Source: an uncultured Caulobacter sp. (GTDB lineage: Bacteria; Pseudomonadota; Alphaproteobacteria; Caulobacterales; Caulobacteraceae). Taken from it: 64,000 nt of DNA. The notes under the pieces were generated by a model. The model did no database searches. It had not been told where the DNA came from and saw only the letters and a list, made by a program, of their open reading frames with translations. A program made the translations under genes and the position numbers. Of the stretch, positions 10,864 to 19,578 are shown piece after piece. The stretch spans positions 62,001 through 126,000 of the forward strand of contig NZ_CAMQSF010000005.1 of NCBI RefSeq assembly GCF_947036865.1, given 5' to 3'. Each line of letters begins with the position of its first letter. The stretch's first letter is position 1.

Positions 10864-11871
10864 ATGGCCCTGCCGCCGATCCTGCGCGACCGCCTGCGCC
10901 TGCCCGTCATCGCCTCGCCGCTGTTCATCATCAGCAATCCCGACCTCGTCATCGCCCAGTGCAAGGCCGGGATCGTCGGCTCGTTCCCGTCGCTGAACGC
11001 CCGTCCGATCTCGCAGCTGGACGAGTGGCTGCACCGCATCACCGAGGAACTGGCGGCGCACGACAAGGCCCATCCCGAAGCGCCCAGCGCGCCGTTCGCG
11101 GTGAACCAGATCGTCCACAAGACCAACAACCGCCTCGAGGAAGACATCGCCCTGTGCGTCAAGCACAAGGTGCCGGTGGTCATCACCTCGCTGGGGGCGC
11201 GCGAGGACGTCAACCAGGCGATCCAGTCGTACGGCGGCATCACCCTGCACGACGTCATCACCGACCGCTTCGCTCGCAAGGCCATCGAGAAAGGCGCGAC
11301 CGGCCTGATCCCGGTCGCGGCCGGCGCGGGCGGCCACGCCGGCACCCTGTCGCCGTTCGCCCTGGTCCAGGAAATCCGCCAGTGGTTCGACGGGCCGGTG
11401 GCGCTGTCGGGCTCGATCGCCTCGGGCCGCTCGATCCTGGCCGCCCAGGCCATGGGCGCGGACCTGGCCTATATCGGCTCGGCCTTCATCGCGACCGAGG
11501 AGGCCAACGCGGTCGAGGCCTACAAGCAGGGCATCGTCGAGGGCCGCGCCGACGGCATCGTCTATTCGAACCTGTTCACCGGCGTGCACGGCAACTATCT
11601 GCGCTCGTCGATCGTGGCGGCGGGCCTGGACCCCGACAACCTGCCGGAAAGCGATCCCTCCAAGATGAGCTTCGGCTCGGGCGGCAACCAGGAAGCCAAG
11701 GCCTGGCGCGACATCTGGGGTTCGGGCCAGGGGATCGGCGCGATCGACAAGGTGGTGCCGGCCGCCGAACTCATCGCGCGGTTCGCGCAAGAGTACGAGC
11801 AGGCCAAGGCCGAACTAGCGGCCAAGACCGCCCTAACCGCCGGCAATCACTTGGCTTTCGCCGCCGAATAG
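10864..11871 (+). CDS. NAD(P)H-dependent flavin oxidoreductase / nitronate monooxygenase family
   Basis: A 335-residue FMN-binding TIM-barrel enzyme of the 2-nitropropane dioxygenase family. Landmarks are LPVIASPLFIISNPDLV at the N-terminus, FAVNQIVHKTNNR, ITSLGAREDV, and the phosphate-binding GATGLIPVAAGAGGHAGT near residue 140. Members oxidise nitronates or act as flavin-dependent enoyl-type reductases; the substrate cannot be read from sequence. An A-rich GGGGAGCAC precedes the ATG. It is divergent from the mutase operon across 158 bases. Confidence 0.9.
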   Translation: MALPPILRDRLRLPVIASPLFIISNPDLVIAQCKAGIVGSFPSLNARPISQLDEWLHRITEELAAHDKAHPEAPSAPFAVNQIVHKTNNRLEEDIALCVKHKVPVVITSLGAREDVNQAIQSYGGITLHDVITDRFARKAIEKGATGLIPVAAGAGGHAGTLSPFALVQEIRQWFDGPVALSGSIASGRSILAAQAMGADLAYIGSAFIATEEANAVEAYKQGIVEGRADGIVYSNLFTGVHGNYLRSSIVAAGLDPDNLPESDPSKMSFGSGGNQEAKAWRDIWGSGQGIGAIDKVVPAAELIARFAQEYEQAKAELAAKTALTAGNHLAFAAE

Positions 11872-11964
11872 GCGGGCGGGCCACGGGGACGGCGGCATCT
11901 CCGTCCCCGACCTTGGCGGCGCGCCGATGCTGGGAGCGACCTCAAACCCGCTCCCGGAGCCGCC

Positions 11965-12702
11965 ATGTTCGACGACGTCACGCCTCGCCTGGGCCTGCCC
12001 TATGTGGCGGCCGCCCAGGCCCAGAAGCATATCCCGATCAACGAGAGCCTGGCCCGGCTCGACGGCCTGGTGCAGCTGGCCGTCGAGAGCCGCGCGGTCT
12101 CGGCCCAGCCCGCCGCGCCGTCGAGCGGCGGCGTCTGGATCCTGCCCGCCGCCGCGACCGGCGACGCCTGGGCCGGCCAGCCCGCCGGAACCTTGATGCG
12201 CTTCGAGGCCGGGGCCTGGGAAGCGCTCGCCCCGGCCGAGGGCGTGCTGGCCTGGCTGAAGGACGAGAACCAGATGGTCGTCTTCGACGGCGCGGCCTGG
12301 ACGCCGCTGTCGGCGACGTTCCGGAGCTTGACGGCCGCCGCCTCGCCGGGTCTGGCGACCACGCGGCTGGAGATCCTGGAGCAGGAGGTGTCCCTGTCGG
12401 GCGCCTCGACGGCGACCAGTATCGCGATCCCGAGCCGTGCGATCGTGCTGGCGGTCTCGACCCGGACCACGATCGCGGTGACGGGCGCGAGCGCCTACAA
12501 CTGCGGCGTCGCGGGGGACGCGAGCAAGTTCGGCGGCGCGCTGGGCGTCGCCAAGAACGCCAGCAATATCGGGGTGATCGGGCCGACGGCCTATTACAGC
12601 GACACGCCGGTGGTGCTGACAGCCGTCGGCGGCAATTTCGTGGGCGGCAAGGTGCGGGTGGCGATCCACCTGCTCCGCTTCGACGCGCCGGCTTCCATTT
12701 AG
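11965..12702 (+). CDS. DUF2793 domain protein, phage or GTA tail-like
   Basis: A 245-residue protein. The N-terminal half is a DUF2793 domain (LGLPYVAAAQAQKHIPINESLARLD, then AWLKDENQMVVFDGAAWTPL). The C-terminal part is Gly/Ala/Val-rich and looks beta-structured (NCGVAGDASKFGGALGVAKN). DUF2793 is often found near phage-tail or gene-transfer-agent genes, probably as a fibre-like part. No other phage gene is visible around it, so it may be a stray remnant or an orphan GTA component. Confidence 0.8.
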   Translation: MFDDVTPRLGLPYVAAAQAQKHIPINESLARLDGLVQLAVESRAVSAQPAAPSSGGVWILPAAATGDAWAGQPAGTLMRFEAGAWEALAPAEGVLAWLKDENQMVVFDGAAWTPLSATFRSLTAAASPGLATTRLEILEQEVSLSGASTATSIAIPSRAIVLAVSTRTTIAVTGASAYNCGVAGDASKFGGALGVAKNASNIGVIGPTAYYSDTPVVLTAVGGNFVGGKVRVAIHLLRFDAPASI

Positions 12703-12703
12703 A

Positions 12704-12820
12704 GTCTCCTCCCCTTTTTGGGGAGGTGGCCCGGAGGGCCGGAGGGGGCTAGCGCCGAGGCGGCCGCGCTGCCCCCTCCGTCGGCTTCGCCGACACCTCC
12801 CCCAGGAGGGGAGGAGAGAC
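12704..12820. repeat. Intergenic GC-rich palindromic repeat
   Basis: A long imperfect inverted repeat. The left arm begins TCTCCTCCCC and runs through a T-loop to GGGGAGGTGG. The right arm mirrors it as CACCTCCCCC then GGGGAGGAGAGA, with GGAGGGGGCT and GCCCCCTCC pairing inside. It sits directly after the DUF2793 stop and could serve as its terminator. The form resembles dispersed intergenic repeats of this genus, an identification made from memory. Confidence 0.65.
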
Positions 12821-12854
12821 GCTCGCTTGACCCAGGCCGTCCCCTCCGCTACAC

Positions 12855-12985
12855 GCCGCGCACCTTTGGGGAGTAGCCGCCCGCGCCTATCAGCGGGCCC
12901 CGCCGTCAACATACTTGCTTCTCCGGAAGCATGGCGCGGGGAAGGGAAGCGGACTTGAGCTTCCTTGGCGAGACCAATGGCGCCG
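12855..12985 (+). promoter_or_regulatory. yybP-ykoY family manganese riboswitch
   Basis: The three conserved blocks of the manganese-sensing yybP-ykoY RNA are present in order: TTTGGGGAGTAGCC at 12865-12878, CGTCAACATACTTGC at 12904-12918, and GGCGAGACCAATGG at about 12967-12980. The closing P1 helix forms between CCTTTGG (12863-12869) and CCAATGG (12974-12980) with one mismatch. Between the blocks lie two hairpin-forming stretches, as in the family. It precedes a GDT1/UPF0016 membrane protein gene, a recurrent target of this riboswitch. High Mn2+ should increase expression of the exporter. Confidence 0.9.
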
Positions 12986-12992
12986 ATCTCCA

Positions 12993-13043
12993 TCCGGGCC
13001 GGGTGGGGCATCGACGCTATTGGCATGCGCCCGGCCCGGAGGA
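12993..13043 (+). promoter_or_regulatory. Ribosome-site-sequestering hairpin (riboswitch expression platform)
   Basis: TCCGGGCCGGG at 12993-13003 is perfectly complementary over 11 bases to CCCGGCCCGGA at 13030-13040. The right arm covers the first half of the ribosome site CGGAGGA (13037-13043) of the GTG start at 13052. This would block translation unless the upstream aptamer rearranges it. The loop contains ATTGG (13019-13023), complementary to CCAAT (12974-12978) of the aptamer's P1 strand, a possible switching contact. The structure is read from sequence; the mechanism is inferred. Confidence 0.65.
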
Positions 13044-13051
13044 TTATTTCA

Positions 13052-13627
13052 GTGGAAGCTCTGCTCGCCTCGACGCTGGTCGTGGCCATCGCCGAGATCG
13101 GCGACAAGACCCAGCTGCTGGCCATCATCCTGGCCACCCGGTTCAAGAAGCCCGTCCCGATCATTCTCGGCATTCTGGCCGCGACGCTGCTGAACCACGC
13201 CCTGGCCGCCACGGTGGGCTATTGGGTGTCGGATTTCCTGAGCGGCGCCTGGTTCAAGTGGGCCATCGCCGTCTCGTTCATCGCCATGGCCGGCTGGGCG
13301 CTGATCCCGGACAAGGCCGACGACGATGACCAGAAGGAGCCCGGCCGCTATGGCGTGTTCGTCACCACGGCCGTCGCCTTCTTCCTGGTCGAGATGGGCG
13401 ACAAGACCCAGATCGCCACGGTCGCCCTCGGCGCCAAGTTCCACTCGATCGCCTGGGTCGCCGCCGGCACCACCCTGGGCATGATGCTGGCCAATGTCCC
13501 GGCGGTGTATCTGGGCGAGGCGGCGACCAAGATCGTGCCGCTGAAGTACGTGCGGATGGGCGCGGCGTTGATCTTCCTGCTGCTGGGCGTCTGGCAGGCG
13601 GCGGAGCTGCTCGGGCTGTTTAAGTAG
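13052..13627 (+). CDS. GDT1/TMEM165 (UPF0016) family manganese exporter
   Basis: A 191-residue polytopic membrane protein with two copies of the family signature: AIAEIGDKTQLLAIILA in the first half and FLVEMGDKTQIATVALG in the second (E-x-G-D-K-T). Six membrane spans are plausible, with an acidic loop (DKADDDDQK) between the halves. Bacterial homologues export Mn2+. The GTG at 13052 is chosen because CGGAGGA lies 8 bases upstream and translation from there starts at VEALLASTL; an upstream in-frame ATG at 12965 would put coding sequence inside the riboswitch. Confidence 0.92.
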   Translation: MEALLASTLVVAIAEIGDKTQLLAIILATRFKKPVPIILGILAATLLNHALAATVGYWVSDFLSGAWFKWAIAVSFIAMAGWALIPDKADDDDQKEPGRYGVFVTTAVAFFLVEMGDKTQIATVALGAKFHSIAWVAAGTTLGMMLANVPAVYLGEAATKIVPLKYVRMGAALIFLLLGVWQAAELLGLFK

Positions 13628-13635
13628 CTTTCCAG

Positions 13636-13746
13636 GTGTCATCCCGGCCGTAGCGAAGCGAAGAGCCGGGACCCAGGGGCGGCGCGCACATCGCTTCGTC
13701 ACCCCCTGGGTCCCGGATAGCCTCTGCGAGGCTTCCGGGATGACAC
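13636..13746. repeat. Dispersed intergenic inverted repeat
   Basis: The element begins GTGTCATCCCGG and ends CCGGGATGACAC, a perfect 12-base terminal inverted repeat. Internal arms GCCGGGACCCAGGGG and CCCCTGGGTCCCGG pair as well. It fills the gap between the manganese exporter and the oxoprolinase gene. It carries no gene. The sequence type is recognisable as an alphaproteobacterial dispersed repeat, and it may act as a terminator. Confidence 0.7.
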
Positions 13747-13794
13747 GGATGATAGAGGCGTTATGACGGGTGCGCGAAGGGAGCCGCTCACCTC

Positions 13795-16700
13795 ATGACC
13801 GCCACCGACCAACAGCCGCGCGGCTGGGAGTTCTGGATCGATCGCGGCGGCACCTTCACCGACATCGTCGCGCGGCGGCCGGACGGGTCTCTGGTCACCC
13901 ACAAGCTGCTGTCCGAGAACCCCGAACACTATGCCGACGCCGCGGTCGCCGGCGTGCGGGCCCTGCTGCCAGCGGGCGCGGCGATCGACGCGGTCAAGAT
14001 GGGCACCACGGTCGCGACCAACGCCCTGCTCGAGCGCAAGGGCGAACCGACGGTGCTGGCCATCACCAAGGGCCACGCCGACGCCTTGCGGATCGGCTAC
14101 CAGGCCAGGCCCAAGCTGTTCGACCTGCATATCGTCAAGCCCGAGGCGCTCTACGACCGCGTGGTCGAGATCGACGAGCGGGTCAGCGTCGAGGGCGAGA
14201 TGCTGCGGCCGCTGGACGAAGAGGCCGCGCGGGCGGGGCTTCAGGCCGCGTTCGACGCGGGCTACCGCGCGGTGGCGATCGTTCTGCTGCACGGCTTCCG
14301 GTTCACCGATCACGAGGCCCGCGTGGCGGCGATCGCGCGCGAGATCGGCTTCACCCAGGTTTCGGTCAGCCACGAGGTCAGCCCGCTGATGAAGCTGGTC
14401 GGGCGGGGCGATACGACCGTGGTCGACGCCTATCTGTCGCCGATCCTGCGCCGGTATGTGGACCAGGTGTCCGGGGCGCTGGGTCACGACACCCGGCTGC
14501 TATTCATGCAGAGCAACGGCGGCCTGACCGACGCCCGCGCCTTCCGGGGCAAGGACGCCATCCTGTCCGGTCCGGCCGGCGGCGTGGTCGGCATGGCGCG
14601 GACCGCCGCCGAAGCGGGCTTCGAGCGGGTGATCGGCTTCGACATGGGCGGCACGTCCACCGATGTCTGCCACTATGCCGGCCAGTACGAGCGGGCCTTC
14701 GAGACCGTGGTGGCGGGCGTGCGCATGCGCGCGCCGATGATGAACATCCACACCGTGGCGGCGGGCGGCGGCTCGATCTGTTCGTTCGACGGCGCGCGCC
14801 TGCGGGTCGGGCCGGCCTCGGCCGGGGCGGTTCCCGGGCCGGCGGCCTATCGCCGGGGCGGACCGCTGACCGTCACCGACTGCAACGTGATGCTGGGCAA
14901 GCTGCGGCCCGAGTTCTTCCCCAAGGTCTTCGGACCCAACGCCGATCAGCCGCTGGACGTCGAGGCCGTAACGCGCGGCTTTACGGCCATGGCGGCCGAG
15001 ATCGCGGCGGCGACCGGCAAGGCGATGACCCCGCAAGAGGTCGCCGAGGGCTTCGTCACCATCGCCGTCGAGAACATGGCCAAGGCCGTGCGGCAAATCT
15101 CGATCCAGCGCGGCTATGACGTCACCCGCTACGTCCTGGCCTGCTTCGGCGGCGCGGGCGGGCAGCACGCCTGCCTGGTCGCCGACGCGCTGGGCATGAC
15201 CAAGGTGATGATCCATCCGTTCGCCGGCGTGCTGTCGGCTTATGGGATGGGTCTGGCCGACCTGCGTCTGATCCGCGAGGAGACCGTCGAGCGGCCCCTG
15301 GACGCGGCGGACGACCTCGCCGAGCGCGCCAAGGCTCTCGCCGCCGAGGCCGAAGCCGCCTTGCGCGCGCAGGACGTACCGATGGCCTCGATCGAGACCG
15401 TCGTCAGCCTGCGCGTGAAGTACGCCGGCACGGACACGCCGCTCGTCGTTCCGCTGGGCGAGCCCGTCGCCGTGCGCGCGATGTTCGAGGACCTGCATCA
15501 GCGCCGGTTCGGCTTCATCTCGCCCACGACACCACTGGTGATCGAGACCCTGTCGGTCGAAGCGATCGGACATTCCGACGCCGGTTCGGAACCGGATTTC
15601 GAGTCCGGCGCGTCTCGCGGCGCCGCGCCGCTGGCGACCGTCGAGACCCGGATGGCCCGCGCGGTTCATGCGACGCCCGTCTTCGACCGCGAGGCCCTGG
15701 CGATCGGCGCCGAGATCCTGGGTCCCGCCATCATCCGCGAGACCACCGGCACCACGGTCGTCGAGCCAGGCTGGCGCGCCGGCGTCGACGGGCGGCTGAA
15801 CCTGATCCTCGACCGCGTGGTCGCGCTGCCGGCTCGCACTGCGATCGGGACGGAGGCCGATCCGGTGATGCTGGAGGTGTTCAACAACCTCTTCATGGCC
15901 GTGGCCGAGGAGATGGGCTTCGCCCTGCAGAACACCGCCTATTCGGTCAATATCAAGGAGCGGCTGGACTTTTCCTGCGCCCTGTTCGACCGCGACGGGA
16001 ACCTGATCGCCAACGCTCCGCACATGCCGGTGCACCTGGGCTCGATGGGCGACAGCGTACGGGCGATCCGCGAGGCGCGGGCGGGCGATGGCCGGGGGAT
16101 GAAACCCGGCGACGTTTACATGCTGAACGCCCCCTACAACGGCGGCACCCACCTGCCGGACGTGACGGTGGTCATGCCGGTGTTCGACGCGGCCGGCGCT
16201 CTCTTGTTCTACGTCGCCGCGCGCGGCCACCAGGGCGACATCGGCGGGATCACGCCGGGCTCCATGCCGCCGACCAGCCGCACGGTCGAGGAGGAGGGCG
16301 TTCTGATCGAGAACTTCCTGCTGGTCGAGGGGGGGCGGTTCCGCGAGGCCGAGACCCGCGCCCTGCTGGCCTCGGGCCGGTGGCCGGCGCGCAATCCCGA
16401 CCAGAACATCGGCGACCTCAAGGCCCAGATCGCCGCCTGCGCGCGCGGGGCCGAGGCGCTGACCGGCATGGTCGCCGAGTTCGGCCAGGAGGTCGTCGAG
16501 GCCTATATGGCCCACGTCCAGGACAATGCGGAGGAGGCGGTGCGCCGAGTCCTGGCGACGATGAAGAGCGGGGCTTTCGCCTATGAGCTCGACGACGGCG
16601 CGGTGGTCCGCGTCGCGATCGAGGTCGACCAGGACGCCCGCAAAGCGCGGGTCGACTTCACGGGGACCAGCGGCCAGGTCCCCACCAACTTCAACGCCCC

Positions 16701-17394
16701 GGCCTCGATCTGCCGGGCGGCGGCCCTGTACGTGTTCCGCACCCTGGTCGACGACGAGATCCCGATGAACGACGGCTGCCTGCGGCCGGTCGAGTTGGTG
16801 ATCCCGGAGGGCTCGATGCTGCGGCCGCGCTATCCGGCGGCGGTGGTGGCGGGCAATGTCGAGACCAGCCAGGTGGTGGTCGACGCCCTCTATGGCGCGC
16901 TGGGGGTGATGGCGGCGGCGCAGGGGACGATGAACAACTTCACGTTCGGGGACGACCGCCGCCAGTACTACGAGACCATCTGCGGCGGCTCGGGCGCGGG
17001 GCCGGACTTCGACGGGACCGACGCGGTGCAGACCCACATGACCAACAGCCGCCTGACCGATCCCGAGGTGCTGGAGGCCCGCTATCCGGTGCTGGTCGAG
17101 GCCTTCTCGATCCGCCGCGGGTCGGGCGGGGCGGGCGCGCATCGCGGCGGCGACGGGGTGGTCCGCAACATCAGCTTCCGCGAGCCGATGACCGCCACCC
17201 TGCTGTCCAACCGCCGCCGCGTGCCGCCGTTTGGCCTGGCCGGCGGCGAGGTGGGCGCTTTGGGCGCAGCGCGGGTCGAACGGGCCGATGGTAGCGTACG
17301 GGACCTCCGCGCCACGGACCTCGTGGATGTCGGCGTCGGCGACGTCATCGTCATCGAGACGCCGGGCGGAGGGGGTTGGGGTAGCGTAGCGTAG
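13795..17394 (+). CDS. oplA: 5-oxoprolinase / hydantoinase A-B fusion protein
   Basis: A 1199-residue enzyme of the ATP-dependent 5-oxoprolinase type, converting 5-oxoproline to glutamate. The N-terminal HyuA-like half (to about 680) starts [18 protein letters not shown] and has an ATPase-fold motif [16 protein letters not shown]. The HyuB-like half (about 690-1199) contains [14 protein letters not shown] and [10 protein letters not shown], and ends in a glycine-rich [15 protein letters not shown]. The fused length of about 1200 matches OPLAH-type enzymes rather than split hydantoinases. The phosphatase gene begins 8 bases after its stop. Confidence 0.92.
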   Translation: MTATDQQPRGWEFWIDRGGTFTDIVARRPDGSLVTHKLLSENPEHYADAAVAGVRALLPAGAAIDAVKMGTTVATNALLERKGEPTVLAITKGHADALRIGYQARPKLFDLHIVKPEALYDRVVEIDERVSVEGEMLRPLDEEAARAGLQAAFDAGYRAVAIVLLHGFRFTDHEARVAAIAREIGFTQVSVSHEVSPLMKLVGRGDTTVVDAYLSPILRRYVDQVSGALGHDTRLLFMQSNGGLTDARAFRGKDAILSGPAGGVVGMARTAAEAGFERVIGFDMGGTSTDVCHYAGQYERAFETVVAGVRMRAPMMNIHTVAAGGGSICSFDGARLRVGPASAGAVPGPAAYRRGGPLTVTDCNVMLGKLRPEFFPKVFGPNADQPLDVEAVTRGFTAMAAEIAAATGKAMTPQEVAEGFVTIAVENMAKAVRQISIQRGYDVTRYVLACFGGAGGQHACLVADALGMTKVMIHPFAGVLSAYGMGLADLRLIREETVERPLDAADDLAERAKALAAEAEAALRAQDVPMASIETVVSLRVKYAGTDTPLVVPLGEPVAVRAMFEDLHQRRFGFISPTTPLVIETLSVEAIGHSDAGSEPDFESGASRGAAPLATVETRMARAVHATPVFDREALAIGAEILGPAIIRETTGTTVVEPGWRAGVDGRLNLILDRVVALPARTAIGTEADPVMLEVFNNLFMAVAEEMGFALQNTAYSVNIKERLDFSCALFDRDGNLIANAPHMPVHLGSMGDSVRAIREARAGDGRGMKPGDVYMLNAPYNGGTHLPDVTVVMPVFDAAGALLFYVAARGHQGDIGGITPGSMPPTSRTVEEEGVLIENFLLVEGGRFREAETRALLASGRWPARNPDQNIGDLKAQIAACARGAEALTGMVAEFGQEVVEAYMAHVQDNAEEAVRRVLATMKSGAFAYELDDGAVVRVAIEVDQDARKARVDFTGTSGQVPTNFNAPASICRAAALYVFRTLVDDEIPMNDGCLRPVELVIPEGSMLRPRYPAAVVAGNVETSQVVVDALYGALGVMAAAQGTMNNFTFGDDRRQYYETICGGSGAGPDFDGTDAVQTHMTNSRLTDPEVLEARYPVLVEAFSIRRGSGGAGAHRGGDGVVRNISFREPMTATLLSNRRRVPPFGLAGGEVGALGAARVERADGSVRDLRATDLVDVGVGDVIVIETPGGGGWGSVA

Positions 17395-17402
17395 GTGGCG
17401 TG

Positions 17403-17882
17403 ATGGGCGTGGCTTCGGTTCTCTTCGTCTGCATGGGCAATATCTGTCGATCGCCCTTGGCCGAGGGCGCGTTTCGGGCGGAGGCTGACCGGCTGGGCCT
17501 GGACGTCGTGGCCGACAGCGCCGGCACCGGCGACTGGCACGTCGGCCACGCGCCCGACCCGCGCGCCGTCGCGGTGGCGCGGCGCAACGGCGTCGACATC
17601 AGCGGTCTGCGGGCCCGCCAGGTCTCGCCGCAGGACTTTCGCCGGTTCACCCATATCTACGCCCTGGACCACGACAACCTGCGCGGCCTGCTTCGGATCG
17701 CGCCGCCGGACGCCACGGCCGAGGTGGGGCTGCTGCTGAACCTGGTGGAAGGTCACGCGGGACGCGCGGTCGCCGATCCCTATTATGGCGATGACTCCGA
17801 CTTCGACGTCGCCTGGGCCGACGTGGCGATGGCGGCCCGGGCGCTCGCGCGGCGCCTGGTCGACGAGGGCTGGAGCGCCTAG
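17403..17882 (+). CDS. Low molecular weight protein-tyrosine-phosphatase
   Basis: A 159-residue cysteine phosphatase. The active-site P-loop is VCMGNICRSPLAEG (C-x5-R-S) near the N-terminus, and the general-acid aspartate lies in VADPYYGDD, the DPY motif of true LMW-PTPs. This differs from the ArsC-like relative at 55065. It probably dephosphorylates protein tyrosines, for example bacterial tyrosine kinases; no kinase is adjacent. The ATG at 17403 follows the oxoprolinase stop closely, so it is likely co-transcribed. Confidence 0.93.
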   Translation: MGVASVLFVCMGNICRSPLAEGAFRAEADRLGLDVVADSAGTGDWHVGHAPDPRAVAVARRNGVDISGLRARQVSPQDFRRFTHIYALDHDNLRGLLRIAPPDATAEVGLLLNLVEGHAGRAVADPYYGDDSDFDVAWADVAMAARALARRLVDEGWSA

Positions 17883-18367
17883 TGCAGGGTTGGTCGCGAC
17901 CGAACGGGAGCGGTCGAGGGCTCTTGCGCGTCGAACCGTACCGGCAAGGCCATGCCGTCGTGGGCCAGGGCGGCGTTCAGGAAGCGCGCCATGACCGTGA
18001 CCGCCTCGGGCGTCACCACCAGGTCCTCCAGCAGCCGGTCCGCGCGGTCGGGCGCGGCGGGGCATAGGCCGCAGGCGACGATTACCCGCTGTTCGTCATC
18101 GCCATAGCCGCCGCAGCACGGCGGGGAGACGCACAGGGGCCGCCGCACCTGTCCCTCGATCGCGGTCATCATCAGGATGAAGGCCGTGGCGACGCGCGGC
18201 GAGACCAGGGCGCCGGCGCTACGCGACAGCCGCGCGCCGGGCTCCTCGCCCAGCACCCGCGCCGTCACCCACTGACGGAGCATCCACAGCAGGATCCGCT
18301 CGCCGTCGGCCAGGCTGACTGGCCCGCACTGGTCCAGGGGCGCGTGGAGGAAGGGGTCGGGTCGCAC
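17879..18367 (-). CDS. Hypothetical Cys-rich protein
   Basis: A 162-residue protein I do not recognise. The central part holds a cysteine cluster (PLCVSPPCCGGYGDDEQ, then VACGLCPAAP) with C-C and C-x2-C arrangements that could bind a metal. Surrounding segments are helical. It begins with GTG at 18367, with GAGGAG about 10 bases upstream. It overlaps the convergent phosphatase gene by 4 bases. Two copies of a perfect 17-base palindrome lie 79-129 bases upstream, so expression is probably tightly regulated. Confidence 0.6.
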   Translation of the reverse strand: MRPDPFLHAPLDQCGPVSLADGERILLWMLRQWVTARVLGEEPGARLSRSAGALVSPRVATAFILMMTAIEGQVRRPLCVSPPCCGGYGDDEQRVIVACGLCPAAPDRADRLLEDLVVTPEAVTVMARFLNAALAHDGMALPVRFDAQEPSTAPVRSRPTLH

Positions 18368-18445
18368 GCCGGAAATCTCCTCGCCCGGCAGGGGGCCGAC
18401 ACCCGCCGTGAGCGAACCGATCTCGGTGAGCGGCCCGACGCGTTC

Positions 18446-18496
18446 TTGCGAACACCTCGCAACTAGACGGGAGATCTAGTTGCGAGTCAATCGCAA
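18446..18496. promoter_or_regulatory. Tandem palindromic operator pair
   Basis: TTGCGA-N5-TCGCAA occurs twice, at 18446-18462 and 18480-18496, with centres 34 bases apart (about three helical turns). The segment between also forms a perfect 12-base inverted repeat (18456-18467 with 18475-18486). The pair lies upstream of the Cys-rich gene starting at 18367. The binding protein is unknown. Confidence 0.7.
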
Positions 18497-18511
18497 AATA
18501 TCGGGTCGCGG

Positions 18512-19138
18512 CTAGCCCCCGAAGCCGCCCTTGAACCCGCCGCCGTGGGCATAGGCGCGGCCGCCGCCGAAACCGCCGCGCGATACGACCGAGGTGCGGG
18601 TCTGGATCTTGGGCGGCGCGCTGCGGATCGCGTCGGGCGGATCGATGCTCTCGCGGGTGATGACCGTGCGGCCGCTGCCATAGTCGCGGCCTAGCCGTCC
18701 GCCCCAGGTCGAGTAGTAACCATCGTCGCGGTGATAGAGGCCGGTGCCGCGATAGTAGCCGCCGCCGCCGTCCAGCATCCGACCGATCACGAACCCGGCC
18801 AGCAGCGGCCCGAAGACGCTGTGCCCGTCCGATCCGGTGCGCGGCACGCAGTTGCCGACGCCGTAGACGTCCTCGCAGGTCGAGCGGGCCTCGAAGCGGG
18901 GGGCGTTCTTCTCGTCGTCCTTCTGGGCGGCGGCGTACGAGGTCTCGCACTGCTGGTCGGAGACCTCGTTGGCGTCCTTGCACTCCTGCAAGGTCTTGTA
19001 GCTGAAGGCCTGGACCTGTTCGCCGCGATTGGGATCCCAGCTGGCCTGGCCGCCATGATCCTCGCAGCCGGCCAGGGTGATCGCCGTGGCGCCGGCCAGC
19101 ATGGTGGTCAGTTGCAGGGACGCGGAACGCTTGCGCAT
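18512..19138 (-). CDS. yjfM: DUF1190 (YgiB/YjfM-like) lipoprotein
   Basis: A 208-residue exported protein of the DUF1190 family. The N-terminus MRKRSASLQL is followed by a hydrophobic stretch ending ITLAGC, a lipobox that would give a lipidated mature N-terminal Cys. Family features include YKTLQECKDANEVSDQQCE and the cysteine pair in CEDVYGVGNCVP. The C-terminus is Gly-rich (GGFGGGRAYAHGGGFKGGF). In E. coli the relatives ygiB and yjfM sit beside ATP-grasp genes ygiC and yjfC; the ATP-grasp partner here is on the opposite arm of the cluster. It lies 11 bases after the DUF350 gene. Confidence 0.85.
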   Translation of the reverse strand: MRKRSASLQLTTMLAGATAITLAGCEDHGGQASWDPNRGEQVQAFSYKTLQECKDANEVSDQQCETSYAAAQKDDEKNAPRFEARSTCEDVYGVGNCVPRTGSDGHSVFGPLLAGFVIGRMLDGGGGYYRGTGLYHRDDGYYSTWGGRLGRDYGSGRTVITRESIDPPDAIRSAPPKIQTRTSVVSRGGFGGGRAYAHGGGFKGGFGG

Positions 19139-19149
19139 GGCTTTGACCC

Positions 19150-19563
19150 TCAGGCGGTCATGCAGGCGGCGTTGAGCACGCCGACCGCGATGGAGATGCC
19201 GGCCAGATAAACGCCGATCGAGGTCTCGCCGTTCTCGATGCGCGTCTTGACGTCGGGCAGGGCGACCAGGCGCACGCCGGTGAAGGCGGCGATCTGGATG
19301 ACGCCGGCCAGGGCGGCCCAGGCGGCGAACTCCGGCAGGCTGACCGTGTGGCTGAGCGCCGAAGCCAGGGGCAGGACATAGCCGATCAGGGCCCCGGCCA
19401 GGGCGATCGCCGCGGCGACATTGCCCTGCCGGATCAGCGCCTTTTCGTTATAGGGCGTGACCCACTGATAGATGTACTTGAACGCGATGGTGAACAGGCC
19501 GGCCACGACGAAGGCCAGCAGGAAAGCGGTCGCGCCGTCCTGAAAGCTGCTGAAGTCGAACAT
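19150..19563 (-). CDS. yjfL: DUF350 (YjfL) integral membrane protein
   Basis: A 137-residue protein with four predicted membrane spans (first around AFLLAFVVAGLFTIAFKYIY, last around GVYLAGISIAVGVLNAACM). The family signature Y-x-W-V-T-P-Y-N-E is present as YQWVTPYNEKALIRQGN. DUF350 proteins recur beside glutathionylspermidine-synthase-like ligases and PspA paralogues. The role is unknown; a membrane scaffold or channel is inferred. It is the middle gene of the left arm, with 15 bases to the gene upstream and 11 to the gene downstream. Confidence 0.88.
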   Translation of the reverse strand: MFDFSSFQDGATAFLLAFVVAGLFTIAFKYIYQWVTPYNEKALIRQGNVAAAIALAGALIGYVLPLASALSHTVSLPEFAAWAALAGVIQIAAFTGVRLVALPDVKTRIENGETSIGVYLAGISIAVGVLNAACMTA

Positions 19564-19578
19564 TCCCTTGTTTCCCCC

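Noticed and set aside
11965..12702. Prophage call around the DUF2793 gene
   Set aside because: No capsid, tail, lysis or integrase gene lies near it; one orphan tail-like gene does not make a prophage.
14500..17142. An 880-codon open frame on the - strand
   Set aside because: It is antisense to the 5-oxoprolinase gene, with His/Arg/Gly-rich translation and no recognisable domain.
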